Part shown: positions 7,736 through 14,162 of the stretch, in pieces
How positions within the stretch are numbered: the stretch's first letter is position 1
How the letters are laid out: every line of letters starts with the position of its first letter
NCBI GenBank assembly: GCA_001914195.1
Contig: MKYF01000040.1
Location: forward strand, 1-58,217
DNA from: Streptococcus mitis
GTDB taxonomy: Bacteria; Bacillota; Bacilli; Lactobacillales; Streptococcaceae
Reading direction: 5' to 3'
DNA: 58,217 nt
Made by a program: the position numbers and the translations under genes
Notes under the pieces: model-generated
Told to the model about the DNA's origin: nothing
Database searches by the model: none
The model's input: only the letters and a program-made list of their open reading frames with translations

Positions 7736-8962
7736 CTAGATACTTTCACGGATATTCAAGAGCATGGCAAAGGCAACTAGAAGAAATAGCAATAAAACAA
7801 AGCTAACTGCCAAAGTTCCAAAGCTAGTAGCAATGGTAACCAAAGCTATTGTAAATAAGCTCGGTAAAACAACCGTAATAGCACCGATAGAGGATTGAAC
7901 TGCTCCCATTGACTCCTCAGGTATTTGTTTAAAAATGAGTTCCTGTAATCGAGGAGAGAGAATACCTGCGAAAAAGGCATCCAAGGTACTAAAGATGAGA
8001 ATCCAGTCAAAACGAACTGTGGCAAATCCTACTAGAAGAAGCAACTGGATAACAAGTGAGGCATAGAGAGCTGTTTTTATAGAAATCGTATTTTTCAGAT
8101 AGCCACTTACAAGGCTTCCGACAATCAGGGCTGACAGTTCAAAAGTGGATAGCAAAGCAAGAGATTGACCTGTTTGTAAATTCAAAAAGAGTTGTTTTCT
8201 CAAAAACAGAGTAGAAACAGGAACTGTAACATTTATCACTGCTTGACTAATAGAGATAATAAACAAAACCAAGAGCACCTTATTCATCTTCCATATCAAT
8301 TTCGATGACTGGACCAAATGCTGGCAAAAGGATTTTACAGAGAGTCCTTCTTGATAGCTAATCGTTTTTTCTACTTTCAAGAGGTCATTTTTTATGAATA
8401 GGATACCTAAAAATGCGATTAAAAAGGTAAGAGCGTTCAGTAAGGAAATAAACTGGATGGATAGAATACCTAATAAGACTCCTCCTAAAATATTACTAAT
8501 TGTTTTCACTAAACTAACAGTTGACTGTTTAAATCCAATAGCTTCTGCCAGATGGTCTTGCCCAATAATTCTAATGAAAATCGGAGTGAGCATGGCGCCT
8601 GAAAAATAGCTCAATGTGTCAGACAAGAGGTTAATCAGACAAATAAATGCTACTAGCAACAAGGAGAAAGACTGCCCTGAAAGCGATAGGGACACTATAG
8701 AGTAAAGCAAAAATTTTGCAAAACTAATAATTGTATATTTTAGGACACGATGATGTTGAAAATCCGCCAAAACTCCCAGAAAGATTTGTAGAACTTGGGG
8801 AAGGGTTTCTGAAATCGTGATAAGTAAAATCGCCAAAGGGGCAAAAGAGGCATCTGCCACATAATTCAGGAAGGCCAGATAAAAAATCGTATCCCCAAGC
8901 GTTGAAATCCACTGGTTGATAGTTAATTGCCTAAAATCTCTATTTTGAAGAAATACTTTCAT
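7736..8962 (-). CDS. MFS transporter, last gene of the Rgg/SHP-linked peptide operon
   Basis: 408 residues with about 12 membrane helices. The start (NQWISTLGDTIFYLAFLNY) and the first loop (GVLADFQHHRVL, a weak form of the MFS signature) resemble macrolide/multidrug efflux proteins of the MefE type. It has a strong AAAAAGGAG site and follows the CPBP gene by 71 bases in the same direction. The context suggests export of, or protection against, a product of the secreted-peptide operon, but the substrate is unknown and general drug efflux is equally possible. Confidence 0.8.
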   Translation of the reverse strand: MKVFLQNRDFRQLTINQWISTLGDTIFYLAFLNYVADASFAPLAILLITISETLPQVLQIFLGVLADFQHHRVLKYTIISFAKFLLYSIVSLSLSGQSFSLLLVAFICLINLLSDTLSYFSGAMLTPIFIRIIGQDHLAEAIGFKQSTVSLVKTISNILGGVLLGILSIQFISLLNALTFLIAFLGILFIKNDLLKVEKTISYQEGLSVKSFCQHLVQSSKLIWKMNKVLLVLFIISISQAVINVTVPVSTLFLRKQLFLNLQTGQSLALLSTFELSALIVGSLVSGYLKNTISIKTALYASLVIQLLLLVGFATVRFDWILIFSTLDAFFAGILSPRLQELIFKQIPEESMGAVQSSIGAITVVLPSLFTIALVTIATSFGTLAVSFVLLLFLLVAFAMLLNIRESI

Positions 8963-9033
8963 TACAACTCCTTTTTAAATTCAAATGGGAATCTTTCCCC
9001 AAGAATAGACCGCGATACTACTAACAACCAAAA

Positions 9034-9699
9034 TTACAGTAACATCAAAAGCTGACCAATACCATTGTAGACTATATGCAGTCCAATAGGCCAATAAATT
9101 GACTTTGTCATTCTAAATAAGACTGCAAATATAAGACCTCCACCCATATAGAAGACAAAGTCTGTCAAGACCCAACCGTGATTACTAATGTGCGAGACCC
9201 CAAATAAAACAGCGGAACCAAGTACATCTAACCCCCATTTCTTTCCTTTTTCCAGAGCAGTCATCACTAATCCACGATAAATCATGTCTTCAAAAATGGG
9301 ACCTGCAATCACAGGATAAAAAAAATACATCAAAAATGCCGTAGCTCCTGTAAAAGTAGGAGCAGCATGTTGATAAGAAATTTCATTTCGAGTAGGTGGG
9401 AAAAGAAAAAAGGTGACAAAATTCCAAGCAACAAAAGCAAGCAGAGCTAGGAAGGAATAGAAAAGATAGGATCCTTTAAACTTTCTACTGTTGATTTTCT
9501 GCCATTTCCCCGACCAAATCATAACAATAAGAGCAAATAAAACCACAAGAAAATTCAACATCATATCCGACAGATAATAGGTAAAGTCAGATAGACCAGT
9601 AACAAGGTCGCTAGATAAAACCAGACCACTGAACTTCTGGTCAGCAATAACTAGTAGAGCAGCTATAATAAAGTAGTAGCGTGAGATTATCTTTTTCAT
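9034..9699 (-). CDS. CPBP-family intramembrane metalloprotease
   Basis: 221 residues from the ATG at 9699, chosen because TAGGAGAAAATAGG lies before it; the open frame runs 18 codons further with no ribosome site. There are about six membrane helices. CPBP/Abi motifs are visible: EDMIYRG (canonical EExxxRG; the second Glu is Asp here), FGVSH (FxxxH) and HIVYN. Members process or protect against bacteriocin-like peptides. The gene lies directly downstream of a double-glycine peptide gene, which supports a role in maturation or self-immunity. The Glu to Asp change may alter activity. Confidence 0.85.
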   Translation of the reverse strand: MKKIISRYYFIIAALLVIADQKFSGLVLSSDLVTGLSDFTYYLSDMMLNFLVVLFALIVMIWSGKWQKINSRKFKGSYLFYSFLALLAFVAWNFVTFFLFPPTRNEISYQHAAPTFTGATAFLMYFFYPVIAGPIFEDMIYRGLVMTALEKGKKWGLDVLGSAVLFGVSHISNHGWVLTDFVFYMGGGLIFAVLFRMTKSIYWPIGLHIVYNGIGQLLMLL

Positions 9700-9728
9700 C
9701 CTATTTTCTCCTATATTACGAAATAAAG

Positions 9729-9760
9729 AAAGCCCTAACCCAAACAAAGGCAAGGGCTTT
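9729..9760 (-). terminator. Hairpin between the GG-peptide gene and the CPBP gene
   Basis: A perfect 8-bp inverted repeat (AAAGCCCT 9729-9736, AGGGCTTT 9753-9760) with a 16-nt loop is followed on the minus strand by an interrupted T run. It is probably a partial terminator giving more peptide mRNA than downstream mRNA. Confidence 0.55.
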
Positions 9761-9765
9761 AAATA

Positions 9766-9954
9766 TCAATGACGACGATTAACAGTGGAAGAATCATGGT
9801 TAAAATATTTCTTCCAGAAATTAGTGATTGACCAAGGTGCTCCTAAGCCTACTCCAATTCCACCGCCTGGGTTAACCACAGTGTTGCCTCCTCTAACATC
9901 TTGCAACTCATCTTCTGTCAATTCCATTGTTTCTGCAAATTGTAAATTTAACAT
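9766..9954 (-). CDS. Double-glycine leader secreted peptide (VP1-like)
   Basis: 62 residues. The N-terminal 23 form a class II leader (MELTEDELQDVRGG at 10-23) that ends at Gly-Gly, the cleavage site of PCAT/ComA-type peptidase exporters. The predicted 39-residue product is glycine-rich at first (NPGGGIGVGLG) and then aromatic and basic (WSITNFWKKYFNHD), ending NRRH. A strong AAGGAGTG site precedes it. The position beside Rgg and SHP matches the pneumococcal vp1 locus (Rgg144/SHP144), so it is probably a VP1-type secreted signal; a bacteriocin is the alternative. No PCAT exporter lies nearby, so export would use an unlinked ComAB or BlpAB system. Confidence 0.82.
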   Translation of the reverse strand: MLNLQFAETMELTEDELQDVRGGNTVVNPGGGIGVGLGAPWSITNFWKKYFNHDSSTVNRRH

Positions 9955-10032
9955 TTTTTACACTCCTTCAATTATTTTCATTTGTAAACCACTTCTGCGA
10001 CCTAGGATTTGCTTCAAGTGCTTTACAAGGAC

Positions 10033-10070
10033 AGTATAACACGAAAATTAGCTTATTTTAGAAAATCGCA
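10033..10070 (-). promoter_or_regulatory. Promoter of the GG-peptide operon with Rgg half-site
   Basis: Minus-strand extended -10 TGT-TATACT has its hexamer at 10033-10038. No -35 match is present (CTAAAA). The half-site TGCGATTTT (read on the minus strand, 10070-10062) sits 23 bases upstream of the -10. The weak -35 implies activator dependence. Confidence 0.7.
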
Positions 10071-10113
10071 TATTTGACATTTTTTCTTGTAGCAATTTCT
10101 TATTTGCGATTTT
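10062..10113. promoter_or_regulatory. Inverted repeat, probable Rgg-SHP operator
   Basis: AAAATCGCA at 10062-10070 and its exact reverse complement TGCGATTTT at 10105-10113 face each other across 34 bases. Partial matching continues inward. Each arm lies next to the -35 position of one of the two divergent promoters. Confidence 0.65.
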
Positions 10114-10142
10114 GGTAGATTTGATTATTTCCCTGGTATAAT
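10105..10142 (+). promoter_or_regulatory. shp promoter with Rgg half-site
   Basis: Extended -10 TGG-TATAAT has its hexamer at 10137-10142. The -35 position (GGTAGA) does not match consensus. Half-site TGCGATTTT ends at 10113, exactly 23 bases before the -10, the same spacing as on the opposite promoter. Confidence 0.7.
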
Positions 10143-10172
10143 AAAGTTACTACTGACAAGGAGGCTAATAAT

Positions 10173-10250
10173 ATGAAAAAAAGAAAAATTCAACTAATAC
10201 TTCTACTCATTACCGAATGGATTATCGTCTTCCCATTTCTAACTAATTGA
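10173..10250 (+). CDS. SHP-type short hydrophobic pheromone precursor (SHP144-like)
   Basis: A 25-residue ORF with a strong AAGGAGG site (10158-10164) 8 bases upstream. The product begins MKKRKIQ, has a hydrophobic middle and ends EWIIVFPFLTN. This is the architecture of Rgg-associated SHPs, with a Glu starting the mature part, and it is very close to the mature pneumococcal SHP144 as I remember it. The precursor would leave through the PptAB exporter, be trimmed by Eep and re-enter through the Ami permease to bind Rgg. Its last 8 bases overlap the 3' end of the convergent rgg gene. Function is inferred from similarity and context. Confidence 0.88.
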   Translation: MKKRKIQLILLLITEWIIVFPFLTN

Positions 10251-11106
10251 TAAGCTCTTTGTATTGCTGCAAACGCAATTCAAAAAGGGCTATCAATTGT
10301 GGATTTTCTAATACTTGCAGAGATTGGATAAAGTATTCAATCTCTTTTTGATTGCTTCCTTTGGTTTGAAGAAAGACACTCATCTTCTTTAAAAACTGCC
10401 ACGATACTTTTTCAAAAACATCGTATGGACGAAGCATGCTCTCCAACTCGGCCTCAAAGATTGGAATATAAGAAAATAGCTTACGCTCCATGAGTTCTGA
10501 TATAATATTCAGAAATCCACTTTTCATATACAGTCTATTATGTACTAACTCTTTAAATTCCTTGGATTTTTCAAGTAACGAGGTTGATAAAAATATCAAA
10601 TCTTGGTTGCTCAAGAAGGGCATGGTATTGCAAAAGAGATAGAGTTCAAACCAGGTCCAAGACTCAATAGCATAGAGGTAGGTGGTCAAAAATTCGCTAT
10701 CCTCCTCTGCTAGCGGATAGCTTTTATCTAAGGAATGGATGGCATCTTTGATTACAATAGCATTCAAACGACGATAGGTCTCTGCCATCTGTTCTTGCTT
10801 GACCTCCTCTAATAGTTGCTCTAAACCAGCTATATCTTGGTGGGCAAAGCGATCCACAACCTTTCTACCAATTTGCATATGTAGGGATTCTTGATAATTG
10901 TTGAGCTTATGACCAAACTCATCAAAATTCATATTGATCCCTTGGATGGCTAGGATCAACTTATCCGCAGATAGCATAGACTGCCCTAGCTCAAACTTTG
11001 ACAACTGAGAGGCTGTTAGTCCAGCACAAGCCACATCTGACTGCTTGAGCTTTCTAGCCAAGCGCAATTCCTTGTAAAATTCCCCCAATTCCATTCTCTC
11101 AATCAT
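10243..11106 (-). CDS. Rgg-family quorum-sensing regulator (Rgg144-like)
   Basis: 287 residues. Helix-turn-helix at residues 8-62 (LGEFYKELRLARKLKQSDV, SQLSKFELGQSMLSADKL), then a helical C-terminal domain that binds SHP peptides in characterised Rgg proteins. AGGAGGTGG precedes the ATG. The gene converges on and overlaps the shp gene by 8 bases, and the half-site promoters of shp and the GG-peptide operon lie beyond it. This is the arrangement of the pneumococcal Rgg144/SHP144/VP1 system. It is predicted to activate shp (positive feedback) and the peptide-CPBP-MFS operon when pheromone-bound. Confidence 0.9.
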   Translation of the reverse strand: MIERMELGEFYKELRLARKLKQSDVACAGLTASQLSKFELGQSMLSADKLILAIQGINMNFDEFGHKLNNYQESLHMQIGRKVVDRFAHQDIAGLEQLLEEVKQEQMAETYRRLNAIVIKDAIHSLDKSYPLAEEDSEFLTTYLYAIESWTWFELYLFCNTMPFLSNQDLIFLSTSLLEKSKEFKELVHNRLYMKSGFLNIISELMERKLFSYIPIFEAELESMLRPYDVFEKVSWQFLKKMSVFLQTKGSNQKEIEYFIQSLQVLENPQLIALFELRLQQYKELIN

Positions 11107-11183
11107 CTTGCCACCTCCTATTTTTTATATAGTATATCATTATTTACACTCATTTGTCAAAATATTCTGACATTTAAGAGAGC

Positions 11184-11207
11184 AAAAAAGCCAGCCTTAA
11201 GCTGACT
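11184..11207 (-). terminator. tsaD terminator
   Basis: AGCCAGC / GCTGACT (11189-11207, one G-T pair) with a 5-nt loop is followed by six T residues on the minus strand. Confidence 0.8.
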
Positions 11208-11209
11208 CC

Positions 11210-12220
11210 TTATTCCATGGTATCAAAAGCAAGACTTGGTTTGGCATTGAGGTCCAAGCTTGCAAAGTTTTCTTTGTTCCACTCGCTGACGCTGGCATAG
11301 GCAATCATTCCTGCATTGTCTCCGCAGAGGCGCAGAGGTGGAATGATGACCTTGACATCTGTGATTTCAGTTGCTAGGCGTTCTCTGAGGCCTTTATTGG
11401 CTGCCACGCCACCTGCCACAACCAGGGTTTTAACAGGGTATTTTTCCAAGGCCTTCTTGGTTTTTGCCATAAGAATATCCAAGACAGCTGCTTGAAAGGA
11501 AGCACACAAATCCTCTGTGGACAAGCTTTCTCCCTTTTGCTCGGCATTGTGGTGAAGATTGATAAAGGCAGATTTCAAACCTGAGAATGAAAACTCCAGA
11601 TTATCTTCCTTAATCATGGCACGAGGAAAATCATAAATATCCTGTCCCTGATGAGCTAGCTCGTCAATCTCACGACCGGCAGGATAGGTCAAGTCCATGA
11701 CACGGCCAACCTTATCATAGGCCTCACCAACCGCGTCATCTCGCGTTTCCCCAACAATCTTGTAGTCACCAGCCTCAGAAACATAAACCAACTCTGTGTG
11801 TCCACCGCTAACCAAGAGGGCTAACAAGGGAAACTCCAGAGGCTCCACGCTCTGAGCTGCCATGAGGTGACCAGCCATGTGGTTAACGGGAATCAGCGGA
11901 AGTCCATGTGCCCAAGCAAAGGCCTTAGCCGCTGACAAACCAACGAGTAAGGCTCCAACCAAGCCAGGTCCATAGGTAACCGCAACAGCTGTCACGTCCT
12001 CTTCGGTAATCCCTGCTTCTGCCAGAGCCTCCTCGATACAGGCTGTAACGACCTCGACATGGTGACGACTGGCTACTTCCGGCACTACGCCCCCAAAACG
12101 TTTGTGGCTCTCAATTTGACTAGCAATGACATTGGACAAGAGCTCATCGTCGTTTTTCAAGACGGCGACACTGGTCTCATCACAGGATGTCTCAAATGCT
12201 AAAATATATCTATCCTTCAT
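11210..12220 (-). CDS. tsaD: tRNA threonylcarbamoyladenosine transferase TsaD
   Basis: 336 residues of the Kae1/Qri7 ASKHA fold. Visible motifs are FETSCDETS, VPEVASRHH (metal-binding His), VNHMAGH (the second His pair) and LVVAGGVAANKGLR. It transfers the threonylcarbamoyl group from its adenylate (made by TsaC/YrdC) to A37 of ANN-decoding tRNAs, in complex with TsaB and TsaE. It overlaps rimI by 11 bases and is the last gene of tsaB-rimI-tsaD. Essential in most bacteria. Confidence 0.97.
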   Translation of the reverse strand: MKDRYILAFETSCDETSVAVLKNDDELLSNVIASQIESHKRFGGVVPEVASRHHVEVVTACIEEALAEAGITEEDVTAVAVTYGPGLVGALLVGLSAAKAFAWAHGLPLIPVNHMAGHLMAAQSVEPLEFPLLALLVSGGHTELVYVSEAGDYKIVGETRDDAVGEAYDKVGRVMDLTYPAGREIDELAHQGQDIYDFPRAMIKEDNLEFSFSGLKSAFINLHHNAEQKGESLSTEDLCASFQAAVLDILMAKTKKALEKYPVKTLVVAGGVAANKGLRERLATEITDVKVIIPPLRLCGDNAGMIAYASVSEWNKENFASLDLNAKPSLAFDTME

Positions 12221-12647
12221 CTATTTCTCTCTTCATGATGATGGCGTCCTCGACTGGGTCATGGTAGTAGGCTACTCTCTCCGCGATGACTGCCATCTTT
12301 TCTTTCTTGTAAAATGCTTGCGCTCGTTGATTTGACTTTCTGACTTCGAGGAAAATCTCCTTGTCTGTCGGCAATTGAGCAAACAAGGCTGACGCAATTC
12401 CCTGACCCTGATAGGCTCCTTTAACAGCGATTTGCAAGACTTCTGCCTCAAAAAGATTCTCCTGAACAGCTAGAAAGCCAATCACTTCTGCCCCATCATA
12501 AGCCAGAACATACCAAGTCTGGTCTTGGGACAGATCTGCTTGGATTTGCTCCAGCGTCCAAGGGCTGACTGGGTAAACAGCTATCATAACAGCGTAGATG
12601 GCTTGAGCCAAGTCAGGTCGCTGTTGGATTCGTTTGATTTCTATCAT
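12210..12647 (-). CDS. rimI: GNAT N-acetyltransferase RimI (ribosomal protein S18)
   Basis: 145 residues with a GNAT fold. The acetyl-CoA pyrophosphate loop is visible as VKGAYQGQGIASAL (motif Q/RxxGxG/A, about residues 80-95), followed by LEVRKSNQRAQAFYKK. It overlaps tsaB by 4 bases and tsaD by 11, so all three are coupled. RimI acetylates the N terminus of S18; this clustering with tsa genes is widely conserved. Confidence 0.9.
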   Translation of the reverse strand: MIEIKRIQQRPDLAQAIYAVMIAVYPVSPWTLEQIQADLSQDQTWYVLAYDGAEVIGFLAVQENLFEAEVLQIAVKGAYQGQGIASALFAQLPTDKEIFLEVRKSNQRAQAFYKKEKMAVIAERVAYYHDPVEDAIIMKREIDEG

Positions 12648-13327
12648 AGGCGTTTAATGTAAGACTCGCCAGACTCGGTATGGTTCTTGAGCCAGTTTTC
12701 CTCAGCCTCGACACGCTTGAGGTAGTTCGGCACAAAATCATGCAAGGAGTCTGCTTCCTTGTCCCAGGCCCAGAGAGCTAGATTAGCTGCATTTGGCAAG
12801 GTTTCTTTGAGATTAGTCCTTGGCAAGTGTTCTTGAATCTGCTCCACAAAGGGGCCAACTTCTCCGACAAAGGTTACTTGACTAGCACCCTTGATTAACT
12901 CAATCACTCGCTCAAAGGGCAGGTGTGCTTCTGGCATGACAGGTTTGGCATTTTCATAAAATCCTGCATAAACATTATTGCGACGAGCATCCATCAAAGG
13001 GACGAACAAGCCTTCTTGTTGGTAGGGCACCAGAGCCAAGAGGCTAGACATACCAACTAACTCAATGTTCAGGGTATGAGCCAAAGTCTTAGCAGTTGCT
13101 ACCGCAATTCGCAAACCTGTGTAGCTACCTGGCCCTTCCGCTACCACGATTCTATCCAAATCCTTGGGCGTCCAATCCAAACTTGCCATCAAAAAATCAA
13201 TGGCAGGCATGAGGGTAATACTGTGATTTTTCTTAATATTAATCGTCGTCTCGGCAAGAACCTGCTTGTCCTCTAAAATAGCGAGAGAAAGAGCCTTGCT
13301 GGACGTATCAAAAGCTAATACTTTCAT
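12644..13327 (-). CDS. tsaB: tRNA threonylcarbamoyladenosine biosynthesis protein TsaB
   Basis: 227 residues, an ASKHA-fold paralogue of TsaD without the metal site. The start LAFDTSSKALSLAILED and GPGSYTGLRIAVATAKTLA are diagnostic. It is the scaffold that joins TsaD and TsaE. It is the first gene of the operon, and a terminator from the upstream small membrane protein gene lies between them. Confidence 0.95.
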   Translation of the reverse strand: MKVLAFDTSSKALSLAILEDKQVLAETTINIKKNHSITLMPAIDFLMASLDWTPKDLDRIVVAEGPGSYTGLRIAVATAKTLAHTLNIELVGMSSLLALVPYQQEGLFVPLMDARRNNVYAGFYENAKPVMPEAHLPFERVIELIKGASQVTFVGEVGPFVEQIQEHLPRTNLKETLPNAANLALWAWDKEADSLHDFVPNYLKRVEAEENWLKNHTESGESYIKRL

Positions 13328-13404
13328 AACATATTCCTATCTTTTGGTCTGCTTACTATTATACTACAAAAGCTGGCACATGGGAATTTTCTTCAAGCCC
13401 CAAA

Positions 13405-13432
13405 CAAAAATGCCCCAGCATGAGCAGGGCAT
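13405..13432 (-). terminator. Terminator of the small membrane protein gene
   Basis: ATGCCC (13410-13415) and GGGCAT (13427-13432) pair around an 11-nt loop and are followed by five T residues on the minus strand. Confidence 0.75.
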
Positions 13433-13648
13433 CTAAGCATTTAATCCAAAGTAAAATACAAACCAAACGACATAGGTTACGAGGAGGAGAAAAATCGAGT
13501 AGAGAGTCACAAAGGTAATTTTCCACAAGAACTTGGTTTGTCGTCGTTCCAGTTTGGCAAATAGAAGATTCCCCGCATAAACGCAAGCAACAAAAACAAT
13601 AAAAGCTACCAAGCGAGCTCCGATAGCAAAAGCAAATAAGTTATACAT
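13433..13648 (-). CDS. Small two-helix membrane protein, function unknown
   Basis: 71 residues with two predicted membrane helices (about 6-28 and 43-68) separated by a basic loop (KLERRQTKFLWK). I do not recognise a family function. It is a real gene by several signs: an AAGGAGG site 7 bases before ATG, a well-spaced promoter (13716-13744), a cre site across the -35, and its own terminator. The cre site suggests CcpA repression on preferred sugars. It lies between tsaB and the divergent rpoY-rnjA unit. Confidence 0.7.
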   Translation of the reverse strand: MYNLFAFAIGARLVAFIVFVACVYAGNLLFAKLERRQTKFLWKITFVTLYSIFLLLVTYVVWFVFYFGLNA

Positions 13649-13715
13649 AGGGCAACCTCCTTGACTTAAAAACTATATGGAATTATGACAAGCAATAAAT
13701 TCCACTCCCGTTATC

Positions 13716-13753
13716 AATATAACACATTTTCTTTATTTTTGCAAGCGCTTACT
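13716..13753 (-). promoter_or_regulatory. Promoter with cre site
   Basis: Minus-strand -35 TTGCAA (13739-13744) and -10 TATATT (13716-13721) are 17 bases apart. TGCAAGCGCTTACT at 13740-13753 matches the cre consensus TGNAANCGNWNNCW in full and covers the -35, the classic position for CcpA repression. Confidence 0.7.
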
Positions 13754-13788
13754 AAAGAAGCCGACCTATGACTTTCTCGTTTCCGTCT

Positions 13789-13817
13789 TTTACTAATTTT
13801 TCATTTTGTGGTATAAT
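13789..13817 (+). promoter_or_regulatory. rpoY-rnjA promoter
   Basis: Extended -10 TGG-TATAAT (hexamer 13812-13817) with a weak -35 TTTACT (13789-13794) at 17 bases. About 100 nt of untranslated leader precede rpoY. The leader contains GGTCA and a distant complementary TGACC, which could pair. Confidence 0.65.
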
Positions 13818-13927
13818 TGAAATAATTGTAACGAATCAAGGTCAATCTAGACAAAAAATGAAATGAAATCAAGCAATTCTCTGCTAAAAGTTTGGAATAA
13901 GCTGACCTGTAAATAGAAAGGAACTAT

Positions 13928-14161
13928 ATGATTTACAAAGTTTTTTATCAAGAAACAAAAGAACGTAGCCCACGTCGTGAAACTACACGCGCACTTTACC
14001 TAGACATCGATGCTAGCTCAGAACTTGAGGGCCGTATCGCTGCTCGTCAACTTGTCGAAGAAAATCGCCCAGAGTACAATATCGAGTATATCGAACTCTT
14101 GTCTGACAAATTGCTAGATTACGAAAAAGAAACTGGCGCCTTCGAAATTACGGAGTTCTAA
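13928..14161 (+). CDS. rpoY: RNA polymerase epsilon subunit RpoY
   Basis: 77 residues of the DUF1447/RpoY family (MIYKVFYQETKERSPRRETT, then a helical RIAARQLVEENRPEYNIEYI). RpoY is a small accessory subunit of Firmicute RNA polymerase. It is followed after one base by the RNase J gene, an arrangement conserved across streptococci and bacilli, so both are made from one mRNA. Confidence 0.95.
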   Translation: MIYKVFYQETKERSPRRETTRALYLDIDASSELEGRIAARQLVEENRPEYNIEYIELLSDKLLDYEKETGAFEITEF

Positions 14162-14162
14162 T

